Below, piece by piece: positions 25,501 through 37,500 of a stretch of 64,000 bases of DNA. The stretch comes from Steromphala cineraria (Eukaryota; Mollusca; Gastropoda; Trochida; Trochidae). Under the pieces are notes generated by a model. The model had not been told where the DNA came from, ran no database searches, and was given only the letters and a program-made list of their open reading frames with translations. A program made the translations under genes and the position numbers. The number at the start of each line of letters is the position of its first letter. Within the stretch, counting starts at the first letter, position 1. The stretch lies in NCBI GenBank assembly GCA_916613615.1, contig OU744728.1, positions 30,945,950 through 31,009,949 on the forward strand, given 5' to 3'.

Positions 25501-28500
25501 ACAGGGTCACCAAAGTTACAAATTAGAATCCCCATTGGCCAAGGAGTCTGCACATATCATTTTTAACTCTCTAGTCCTTCTGGAACTGGAGAAGAAGATG
25601 AAAATAGGTTTTTAAAGTTGTGACCCCTGTGACCCTATTTGGGGTCACAGGGTCACCAAAGTTACAAATTAGAATCTCCATATGCTAAGGTACTTGTACA
25701 CAAAATTTCAGCTCTCTAATGTGTATGGTTCATGAGGAGAAGTCGAAAGTGTCAAAAGTTTACGGACTGACGGACGGACGACGGACGACGGGCCATGCCA
25801 TAAGCCCATCTGGACTTTCAGTCCTGATGAGGTAAAAAGGGAGAGTTGGACTGAAAGGGGAAAATGGTGGGTACTTAGAAAATGAGTGCTAGCGATTTTG
25901 GTAAGAATGAAGTAGGCGGAAGGATTTTCTTCGCAAAACAAGAAATTTGCATACAGTAGGTAAACAATGCATAGTATAATAGAAACAACAAGTGATAAAA
26001 TAAATGTATTTGTTTGTTACAAAACATACATTTGAAACTTCAAACAAATGTAATTAAATTTTTGTTAGAATAACCAAAATAGAAAAGGCATAAAAAAAAG
26101 CAAACCTTACTGTTTGAACAGTAATCTAGAAGTTGTTGAGGTCACAAAGTAATTCATTTTTATACATATCAGAATGCTTAAGTCATTTAATTATGAAGCT
26201 ATTGAGTAACAGCTGCGGAAAGGCTTACCGTCTTCAGTCTCCCAGGTGACACAGCGACTGGCCAGCACCTGAAATCCAGCCCAGGCCATGAGGGGGATGT
26301 GTTGGTGGAGGGAAGCATTGTCCCCAGTAGGCGAGCTGGAAGTCAAGTGAGCTTTGTACTGCTGAGAGTTGACACAACACAGTTGGTCCAGTAGCCCCAC
26401 CAGTCCGGACGTCACCAGGCACCGCTCATCAGCCCTGTATGGCATTCAGTAAAACACATGTCAGTCTTCACAAGAAACACTCTTGTCACTCATTTGCGTC
26501 AATAATGAGTTCTTCTTTATGAAGTGTTCAATAAGAGTACTAGTTTCCAAGAACTGACATATCCCAAAAGGTCCACCATTAATAACTCTTTTTATTACCT
26601 ACGCGGGCAGTCGTACCGAGGTTCATATTTTTCATATGTTGCCTTAGGGCAAAATATCACTTTTTCATTTTGCTCTCGCTCGGGAAATACTAATATTTAG
26701 GCACTCGTGTCGTAAACATAGTATGTCATGGACACACATATAATATCTTCTACATGTATTTGGAAAATGATTCCCAGAAGATCATTGGTAATGAACGCAT
26801 CCCCCACATAACATCTATCGCGCAGACACATATAATGATAATGACAAATATATAAAACCCTACATTTGTGTTTCACTTCTGATTTATGACAATAGTCATA
26901 CACTTCAATGCCTAATTTTTTTGAGAATGGCAATGAAATAATAACAAATCTTAAAATCTGCAAATGTCAACACAAGTTGGAAAAGGTTTCAAGAGAGAAA
27001 ACTTTTAAAGGAGAAATGACAACCAAATGTAAACTTTTTTAGTCTTAATATTACAAAGATTTTAATCTGAAAAAGGAGATGACGCTTGACGAGATTGCTA
27101 CCAAAAAGACTGCCTTACAAGTCAAAAACTGCAGAATGTCCAACCGAAAGGATGGATCCGACGACCAGTTTAATGCAAAGCAAAATCCTCAAAGCAGATC
27201 CTGTACAAAAGTTTTCTAAAAAAATGCTGGACCAAAGAATGACTTATCAGAACTGAGTTATCCATGTGGAAATTAGAAACGTCTCACAGTAGATGCTGTC
27301 AAGCCATCTTGCAGTCAGAGTTGTTAAATCATAAGAACCTGCAATACCTGCACATCAGCACATATAGCAGGCCAATCTATCCTCATGCTGGATGTTGTGG
27401 AATCCCTCCTTGAAGCCAATATTGTGTCTGCAACTTAAGCAAGAATAGCACACTCCAGGAGGCTATTCCAGACAATGGTGAAGTTACCCAATGAATCCTG
27501 GGATTTAAATGGGGGGGTTCGCTCCTGAGTCAAAAGGTCGATAAAACAGGTTAGGGGTATGAGAGGCCGTACCAGAGATATGGGAACCATCAGAAAGCAT
27601 CTCTGAGCCATCCATAGGGAGCCATAGCACCAGCATCTAATCCTGGACTTTAACTAGTCAAACCTCTTTTATGTGCATGTTTTGGTTACCCTGAAAATAG
27701 TCTGGATATCGAGTCATATAGTTATCTGTTATCCCACAGAACCCTAAGGGTCCTTTTTTTTGCAAAGCCTTCAGAGGCCAGAGCAGTTGGTTACGGAATC
27801 CTGGTGCAGAACACCGATGTCTGATTCATGGCCTCAGACACAAACAGATTCACCTTGAATTGTCTGTGTAACTGAGAAAAAACCCTGAATATCACTTGAG
27901 TATATACACTCATCAGGAGCAAGGATGCTGCAGGACACTTAACTATTATCAAACGACTCATGATTACAAGAAGAATGCAACCCATCAAGGCACCACTTCA
28001 AGTAATGATTGTTCCATATACCAAGGTTGTAATGAGCTAGGCCTTCTTGTTCGGATCAAGAAAGGAACATGGATGGACAGACAGAGTTTATTTCCCCTTA
28101 AAGGGGCAGTAGCACGTTTTTAGGGGGAATATGAGGTGATGTCAGGAAAATGAAAATTAATGGTTCCAACTGAAAGACAATGTATTTAAACTAAATGGAG
28201 CAGTATTAATTCAAATATTTAACGTAAAGTTTAGCCATGAGATTCCTTTTTCTTACACAAAATGAATAAAAGGTGTTCACACAAAAATGGCGGCCTATGC
28301 ATTTTATGTGAATCCTCATACTTTGTCCTCCAACTATGGATGATTGACTTGTGTAATGACATTTTTGACACTGTCAAAATAATACATTTAACATTAACTT
28401 ACAATTATCACTGAAAATTTTAAAATATAAAATTATCAAAAAACGTGCTACTGCCCCTTTAATACTTTGTTTGGCAGGGAATAAAAAAGTTTCAACATCC

Positions 28501-31500
28501 TATGGTTTGTAAGTTTTGGTCAATAAACAAATTCTAACCAAAAGTATATTTTGAAAGAATGTGAAAACATTATACAGCAGCACCACACATGAGGATTTCT
28601 CCATATACCAAGTTTCAACAAGCTATAGGCCTTCTAGTATCTAAGTTCTGGTCTTGATCCACAAAATGTGTTTCTTGGAAACAGTCAAAAATAAATCTAG
28701 GAAGTTGTTGAAAATCAAACACCCACTACACGTGATGAATTATTCTATTTTAAACAGGAAAGAGAAAGATTGACACACATACAGATTCCTTGTTCATGGC
28801 CCCGGTATCAGAGACCCCTTATGTGTAGATTATTGACAGGGTAACTCACTCACCATAATTGATCTCTTACAACTAATTCTTCGCTATTTTCGACTCAAAT
28901 TGCATCATGTAGTCATAGAAAACATTGCCAGAGATACTCCGACGCTAACCTTTCATTCATACTTATCTATTTATGCCCGCTTTTATTTTACCTTTCGCGA
29001 AGCGGGCTAGGTCACATTTACTTCACCCGGAAGTTTACAATGGTTGGCAACATGACCGCACCCAAGTCGCTTCTTGAATTTCATTCGTCAACCGTCCGGT
29101 ATGATGTAACTTCAGCCAATGAGAATTCAAGAATGTTTTTAATGCCAGCCTGGTGAAGTAACCGTAACCAGGTTTGCTTCGGGGAAAATGAGTTAGAAAT
29201 AGACATCGATAAATAAATGTGAAGGTAAGATTAGCGGCGGAGTATCTAAACATACATGTTCAATCGATTAAAAATTGCGTTTAAAGAGTATTTTAGATGC
29301 TAGAGATGGACAATGCCTGTTGAATTACCCAGTCAATAAGTATACATAAGGGATCTCTGATAGCGGGGCCTATGTCCTTGTCCATCTTTAATTTTCTTAG
29401 AACTAGTCAAAACCTAGCAAACTAGGGACTAGAAAAAAAGCATGTCTTCTCAAGAAGATGACAGAAGGTGTGATATTGGAGTTATGTGGCCTTGATGCCA
29501 GGTTTGTCTTTTGTGTGTTAAAAATAGTCACTAATAGCCGTTTTAGCAAAACTAGAGATTTATGCAGTAGTAGCCAAAGGGAGATCCATCTGAAAAAGAA
29601 TCCCTCTCCACTCAAACCACTCTATAATTTCAATTTGTAAACAAAATTGGTTTTATTTCACATAGAAACTGACAATCATGTTTTATAAACTTGTCAACAT
29701 ATTTAGGCTAAACCACCCTAAAATGCAAAATTAAATCAATCAACCAACCTTGTATAAGGAACAGTACACAATAGAGTTATACTGAAACAGTTGGCGATAG
29801 GCTTCTGAGAGGACAGCTCAACTACGGAGGCCATTGTTCCAGCAAAAGCATCCCGAACTTGATCCACCATTCCTCCGCACGTCAACTCCTCAGCCCTGAA
29901 GTCACCAAGCAGAACAGTTGCAGTTAGGAACCCAACACTACTTGTAACTCATTTTTATAAAATTTATCATATTTTCCCCAAAATCTTAGAATTTTATGAA
30001 GATATCCTCAACATTGTTTCTCATGACATGTAATTCCATGTTTCTGCATTTCCTAATTAAATCTGAATTGAAATGGTAAATTAGTGACAAGGTTATGAGA
30101 AACACAGTAATAGACAGACAGAGGGAGGGATGGTGCCAAATTAAAGACACCTTAACTTGTTGCGTGGCCAAAAATTGTATCTCTAATTAAATATTTGATT
30201 TGCATATGTGTACCATAATAAAAGATGTGAATGATGATTCAGAGATTACTACTGTAGTGATACGGCGCATGCATAATCACAATATATTGAGTAATTATAA
30301 TGACAGTTGAAATGAAGAAATGTTTAGAATTTTAACATCATTTTATTTTGCCATTGTCTTTTAAAATCAACTGTGCCCCTTGACATTGGATATTTGGCCA
30401 GTGGTGCCAATTAACAAATAACAGTAGGGATTATGGCTTATTAACTTGTGACTTTATAAGATAAGAAGTTGACACCAAAAACGCACATCTACACATGGTC
30501 AATGATCAATATAATTTTTTTGGTTCAGTTGGGTCTTTAAGGTTTTTTGTTTCCCAAGGAAACCAAACTTCTAACATAAAATGTCATAGAAATGGCCAAA
30601 AATAATAATCCCAAGGAGATGAAACCCCCAAAAGGGCACATCCACAAGATGTCAAGATATGTTTTTTACAATTCTGGAGTTGAATTTTGACTTTTTTACA
30701 TTCACAACTTTCATTTGTGCAATCAATTGAGATATTTTCAATGGCCATCCTAACTGAAGTCCCTGTGACTATAAGCAGAGCCTGTGAGCGTGTGGGGTGG
30801 TGTACCTGGGCCCATGACGCAGGATGGAGGTGACAGCAGACACCAGGTGGGTGGCTCCTCCTACTTGTGCTGCAGCCCTCAACACTGACTTCATGTGTAC
30901 AAAGGCATTCTGACGGTACTTCCCACGCTGCCATCGCACTTCAGCACACTTCAGGAACTTCTCACATGATATCTTTTAAACAAATAAATACAATAGATTG
31001 CAAAGAACCCCTCTGAAAATCAAATTAAACTAGAAATATGATGCTCATACTTTTAATCAAACCACATCATCGTAGTCATACATGCCATTAAAGCCAGAGC
31101 CGACCTGCAAAGGTAAATATTTCAGAACAAAAGAGTAAAAGGGTCACTCCATCAAAAAGAATATTGAACAGTTTTGAGATATGGCTCGTAAACAAAAACA
31201 TTTCAGACCCATGGAACCAAGGATGAAGCCAAAAACACATTTTGTCTAGATCTCGTGCTACTTATTGATCAGACATCTAACAAGATTCTCTTTCATATCA
31301 AGTTCATGTTTGGCAGTGTTAGAAGCACATATAAATATTTTTTTATTATTTACTCTTATTGCAAGAGTTATGCTGGTTATAGTGTCTTAGCAATATTCTA
31401 ATTCATGTTTTTAGAATTAGCTTTAATTATTTGCTTAGTAAGTTAGTATATTCCATTAAAATATTTTAGCATGTAAGTAATTGAAAGTGAACTAATTTAA

Positions 31501-34500
31501 AGTTTTATTTTTAGCAAGTACTATGGTGAATCATGTATTCCTAAGCTTACTCAGATAATACTAAAAATGGTCAATGGTCTGTGTAATTCCCCAATGTAGT
31601 CTCTGACCAAATTGGAAGACATTTGGTGCAGTGGTGTATGAGATATCAAGTAAACAAGAGTTTCAAAAGTGGCCAAAGTGGTGACCTAGAAATTAAGGTC
31701 AAGGTCACCTAAAGTGATTGGTGTCTGTGTCATCCCTCAATGTAGGCTGTGACCAAATTTGAGGACATTTCATAAATCGGACATAAGATATAAGATGTTT
31801 CAAAAGTGTTCACAAAACTGTGGTGACCTAGAAAAATAAGGTCAAGGTCATTCAAAGTATTTGGTATCTGCATAGTCCCACAATGTAGGCTGACTAAATT
31901 TGAAGACATTTTGTAAAACGGTTCAAGAGTTATTGTGTTAACAAGAGTTTACAAAATCGCCAAAGTGCCGTAGTGACCTTGAAAATAATGTCAAGGTCAC
32001 CTGAAGTGACTGGTGTCTTCGTTATCCTCCAATGTAGGCTGTGACTAAATTTGAAGACACTAGGTGCAGCAGTTCATTAGATAACGCATTAACAAGAGTT
32101 ACAAAAGTGGCCAAAGTGCTGAAGTGACCTTGAAAATAATGTAAAGGTCACTCGAAGTGACTGGTGTCTGTGTGATCCCCCAAGGTAGGCTGTGACCAAA
32201 TTTGAAGACCTTGGGTGCAACGGTTCATGAGCTATCGCGTTAACAAGTGTTTAAAGACAGGTCAAAGTGCCGTTGTGACCTTGAAAATAAGGTCAAGGTC
32301 ACCCAAAGTGACTGGTGTCTGCGTAATTTCCTTAGGTAGGCTGTGACCAAATTTGAAGACCTTGGGTGCAACGGTTCATGAGCTATCGCATTAACAAGAA
32401 TTTCAAGAGTGGTCAAAGTGCCGTTGTGACCTTGAAAATAAGGTCAAGATCACCAAAAGTGACTGGTGTCTGCGTAATCCGTCAAGTGAGGCTGTGACCA
32501 AATGAAGACATTGGGTGCAACGGTTCTTGAGATATCGCGTTAACAAGGATCCGGACGTACGGACGGACGCCACTGAATACAATGTCAACAAGTGTTTGCA
32601 ACTAACGTGGCAATGTTCCCCGCCGTTGAGATATTTCCGAATAATTGTCACATTAAGCAAATGTATTATTCCCATTGACATTGAGTGCAAAGGTTCAAGG
32701 GATATGGCTTTAACAAAGTGATGACCTTGAAAATAAAGTCAAGGTCATCAAAACTGACTGGTGTCTGATGTAAGCTGTGACCAAATTTGAAGACATTTGG
32801 TGCAGGAGTTCTAGAGATATTGCTTGAACAAGAATGTCAAAAGTGGACTAAATGGGCCATTGTGACCTTGAAGCAAAGGTCAAGGTCACCAAAACTGAGT
32901 GGTGTCTGCGTAACCTCCCTATGTAGGCTGTGACCACATTTCAATTTTCACGACATTAGGTGCAGAGTTTTATAAGACATAAGGTGTTTCAAAAGTGTTT
33001 AAAGTGAAGTGGTAACCTTGAAAATTATGTGTCATAACAAATTGATTTGGAAACCCTTTACAAGGTACCTAATGGGTAATAAACTAATTTAACATGCAAG
33101 TATATGGAAAAAACATCTACGTCTGAATATAACTGGCATTGTTCTGTAGTTGTGAATAAACCATGAAAAAAGGTATGGAATGTATCACGAAGAATAATTT
33201 CATGTTATTTGCCTGGGTACCAGGTAGGACCGGGGATCTGGTGAAAGAGTCAGGAGGTGAGTTCAGACAAGCAGGTGAGACTGGACACTTACAGCAGTCT
33301 CTGGCTCAGTCCCGAAGAATGAGAAGAGTTGGTTGATGAGTACAACATGGGTGGGTTTCTCACTGTTATCGGCTTCAACCAGGTCCTGCAGGAGGGAGCT
33401 TGGCCCTTTCTTCCTCGCCTGTCTCTGTCTGCAAGCATGCAAATCATACAATTTTGTATTTTGGAATCCTACTTTATTTCACATGTTATTTAGACAAAGA
33501 CTCAGGCCACCGTTAAAGTTTTTAAGAACAAATATCATTAATTTTTTCTAATGTACTTCTGTACAACAGGTGGAGCACAGAATTGCTATGTGTACCAAAC
33601 TGAACAAGATGTTCTATGTTAAGATCTGGTAGTATGTTGGAACTGTTTGTATCCTGTTATTTAACAGAAATTTAAAAGCCTCTTGGAACAAGACTTGTAG
33701 CTTTGGAGTGTAGACAAGCTCAAAGCTCCCTAACACAGGGCTTCAAACTCTCTCCTATAATAGTATGACTGTCTTGTATGGCACAACAATAGTTATAGAT
33801 ATGCCATGGATACATTGCTCACAAACATAACCTCTGTAAAGACACATCACTGAAATATGTAATAAAACCACAAGTGGAGTTCGCTTCTGTGTACAGGTCT
33901 ATGTCACAGTCAAAAGTTAAATGTGTTTCTGATGTAAAAAAACTGGAAAGATGGTGGCAAAGCTTTTGATTTCATGCTAGGGACAGCTAACTGTAGTGTA
34001 CAAAACATGATCGCTGCTACACGCTATTTTATAAATGGCAAAGGGATTGGATAGCTTATGACTGGGTTTTGTCTGAGCTTAACAGAGAGGATATCCCAGC
34101 TGGCCTGAAACCTATAGAGAATATATTTTTACTATTTCATTCCTCAGTTGATTTTAATAAGACCAAAATTTACTTTGAAAAGCAACAATGTTTTTTTTAT
34201 CAAAAACACAACCATGCACTTTTTACAAGTCAATCAACAGTGATCTTATTCATAACAGTTAATGTAAGCAAGACAGGATTGGCCTTACAAACGTCTAAGG
34301 GGCAAGTGATTATTGCTTAGAGTTACTAGTTTTGTCCATTGATCTGGACTCGTCAGACTGAAGAAGCAATGATTCTGTCTCTCTTTTTATACTCTTTTGG
34401 TATGTCACGTGACTTTAAGGAACTGGCAGCCGGCGGCGGCGGTGGTCTGATAGGACTTCCGGTTCCAGTTGGATGGCCGGCGATTTGCCGGCGTTGACTT

Positions 34501-37500
34501 CCGGTTCCATGTAATACTGATTTGTGATACTGATTAGTGACTTTTCTTGTCTAATAAAAACATTTTATTAATGATTTATTTATATGTCTCAGGTGATGGC
34601 GGTACCAAGTTTTTGCAGAATAAATAACTGTGTGATCAACTGCAGCATAGAAGACGTGTTTTGTTTTCTTTGTATATTTTTGGTAACCATGGAGATAAAT
34701 CTAGAGGATAGTAGATGTATCTAGTAGAGTACTTGATTAGTAAAGATGACCAGTTTTGGTTCTCACCTTAGTATTTAATAGATAATGTTTTAAATTAAAA
34801 AAACAAAATCATAGTTTGCCTTTTACCTCTATGAGGGGATAGGCTCGGGGGCCCCTGTATTTTCCCAAAATAGGAAAATAGGGGCCAATAGAAGACTAAA
34901 GAAAAGATTTTGAAAAGAGTATAACTTTATTGCGTAGGCAATAAAAGTGTGAGGGCAAGATTTGCAAGTAGTAAAATATAGAATTTATATTTATAAGAAT
35001 TGGGAGAGAATGTAGATAACACAGATGTTTTTTTCTGGTTGGCTTTTACATGATGGCAAGATGTTTCGCCCATGGTGTTTACAAGGGGATTGATTGTGAC
35101 GTCATAGACGGGAAGGTTTGTGTATGACGTCATTGTCTTATGTATGTTAGACATTAATCACATAATGTGTATTACAAAGTGATAACCATTTGTAAAACAG
35201 GCCCTGAAATTGTCTACAAGATCGTGGTTAAAACAATCAGAGGAAACTAAGAAAATAAAAACAATGTGGGAAGTTTTAGCCCACGATCTTTACGGCCACA
35301 TAATTTTGGCCGGAAGTTGGACCAATTTGGTCATTCTGGCGCCGGCAGTGGAGGTACCAAAGTGTTTGAATTTGGTGGCTCAAGGTGAGTTACTACCTCG
35401 ATGAAGCTAGTGAGACTAGCTCAGGAAAGGGACGGCGTACTTCCGGTAGACAACTTGGACGTAGAAAGCAGGGGTATATAATATAAGCAAGACAGGATTG
35501 GCCTTACAAACGTCTAAGGGGCAAGTGATTATTGCTTAGAGTTACTAGTTTCGTCCATTGATCTGGACTCGTCAGACTGAAGAAGCAATGATTCTGTCTC
35601 TCTTTTTATACTCTTTTGGTATGTCACGTGACTTTAAGGAACTGGCAGCCGCCGCCGGCAGCGGTCTGATAGGACTTCCGGTTCCAGTTGGACGGCCGGC
35701 GATTTGCCGGCGTTGACTTCCGGTTCCATGTAATACTGATTTGTGATACTGATTAGTGACTTTTCTTGTCTAATAAAAACATTTTATTAATGATTTATTT
35801 ATATGTCTCAGGTGATGGCGGTACCAAGTTTTTGCAGAATAAATAACTGTGTGATCAACTGCAGCATAGAAGACGTGTTTTGTTTTCTTTGTATAATTTT
35901 GGTAACCATGGAGATAAATCTAGAGGATAGTAGATGTATCCAGTAGAGTACTTGATTAGTAAAGATGACCAGTTTTGGTTCTCACCTTAGTATTTAATAG
36001 ATAATGTTTTAAATTAAAAAAACAAAATCATAGTTTGCCTTTTACCTCTATGAGGGGATAGGCTCGGGGGCCCCTGTATTTTCCCAAAATAGGAAAATAG
36101 GGGCCAATAGAAGACTAAAGAAAAGATTTTGAAAAGAGTATAACTTTATTGCGTAGGCAATAAAAGTGTGAGGGCAAGATTTGCAAGTAGTAAAATATAG
36201 AATTTATATTTATAAGAATTGGGAGAGAATGTAGATAACACAGATGTTTTTTTCTGGTTGGGTTTTACATGATGGCAAGATGTTTCGCCCATGGTGTTTA
36301 CAAGGGGATTGATTGTGACGTCATAGACGGGAAGGTTTGTGTATGACGTCATTGTCTTAAGTTATGTATGTTAGACATGAATCACATTATGTGTATTACA
36401 AAGTGATAACCATTTGTAAAACAGGCCCTGAAATTGTCTACAAGATCGTGGTTAAAACAATCAGAGGAAACTAAGAAAATAAAAACAATGTGGGAAGTTT
36501 TAGCCCACGATCTTTACGGCCACATAATTTTCGACATTTTCCACATAAAGATCGTGGGCTAACAGTTAATGGTTCAGCTAGATTGTAACATTTTACTTTC
36601 ACGACTGATACTGAAACCATAATGTTAATGTTTCATGTTCTTTCAATCAATCTTATATGAAAAAGTTTAAACAGCATTCAAAGTTCACAATAATTAACAT
36701 GTATACAGAGGTTATTTTGCAAAAATAGAGCCATTGGCACTGTAGCTCCTCAGGCTTCATATCAATTTGGCTCTAGGGTGTGGCAAATGTGGTTCCCCTT
36801 GCAAATTGGTAGGGGCCATTGGGTCACCAAATGTACAATATAGAATCCTCCTTATCTAACTTAAGAGTCTGCACACAAAGTTCATGCTTTCCAGGCCTGA
36901 TTCTTCTTGAGATGAATGGAGGTTTTAAGGGTGTGGCCAAAGATACAATTCATAATCTTCACTAGTCAAGAAGTCTGTACACAAAGTTTCAGCTTTCTAG
37001 GCCTTATGCTTCTGGGCCTCTTTTCACAAAGCAACCTTTACTAAGATTGACCTTAACTCCCATCTTTTAACATTAGTGTTTTGTGAAAGGGCACTCTGGA
37101 GAAGATGAAAATAGGTTTTTAGGGCATGGCCCCTGTGGTCCTTATTTAGGGTCACATGGCCACCAATGCAATGACTTATAATCCTCGCTAGTCAGGGAGT
37201 CTGTATACAAAGTTGAAAAAACCCAAAGGCACCCACGGACACACGCACACACACACACATACATTCTTTCAATAATGCAAATCATTACTGTTGATATACT
37301 ATACTGAAAACATTTGGACTTTGAGTAAAGTTAGGTTTATAGAGGCAGACATAATCTAACAAACATACATGTTAATCAAACATTGTCATGTTTTTTTGTT
37401 TTTTTTTATATTCGTTTTTTCCACTGTATTTTTGAATGCACATATGTTAATATTTTCCTCTTCACAGTTTTAAAATGTTACACATATAAATCAATAGTAT

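Larger units (their letters stand above)
34264..36560 (-). mobile_element. Non-autonomous Penelope-like element with two hammerhead units
   Basis: Two direct repeats (34265-35307 and 35484-36531, about 1.04 kb, near identical) are separated by 176 bases, giving a unit of 1,219 bases. A 29-base extension follows the second repeat, and the whole is flanked by the 10-bp direct duplication AACAGTTAAT (34254-34263, 36561-36570). Each unit has a type-I hammerhead motif on the minus strand. At the right edge AGCCCACGATCTTTA and TAAAGATCGTGGGCT form a perfect 15-bp hairpin that ends at the duplication. Direct pseudo-LTRs, a short extension, variable-length target duplication and hammerheads are known Penelope-like traits. 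No RT or GIY-YIG ORF; only a 68-75-residue frame of unknown meaning repeated in both units. Confidence 0.75.

Noticed and set aside
35337..35350. TGGCGCCGGCAGTGG as a tRNA primer-binding site of an LTR element
   Set aside because: It lies about 30 bases beyond the direct repeat, there are no TG/CA LTR ends or polypurine tract, and the hammerheads and 10-bp duplication fit a Penelope-like element better.
34927..36352. 68-75-residue frame repeated in both hammerhead units as a gene
   Set aside because: The two copies are recent duplicates, so conservation is uninformative; no family recognised.
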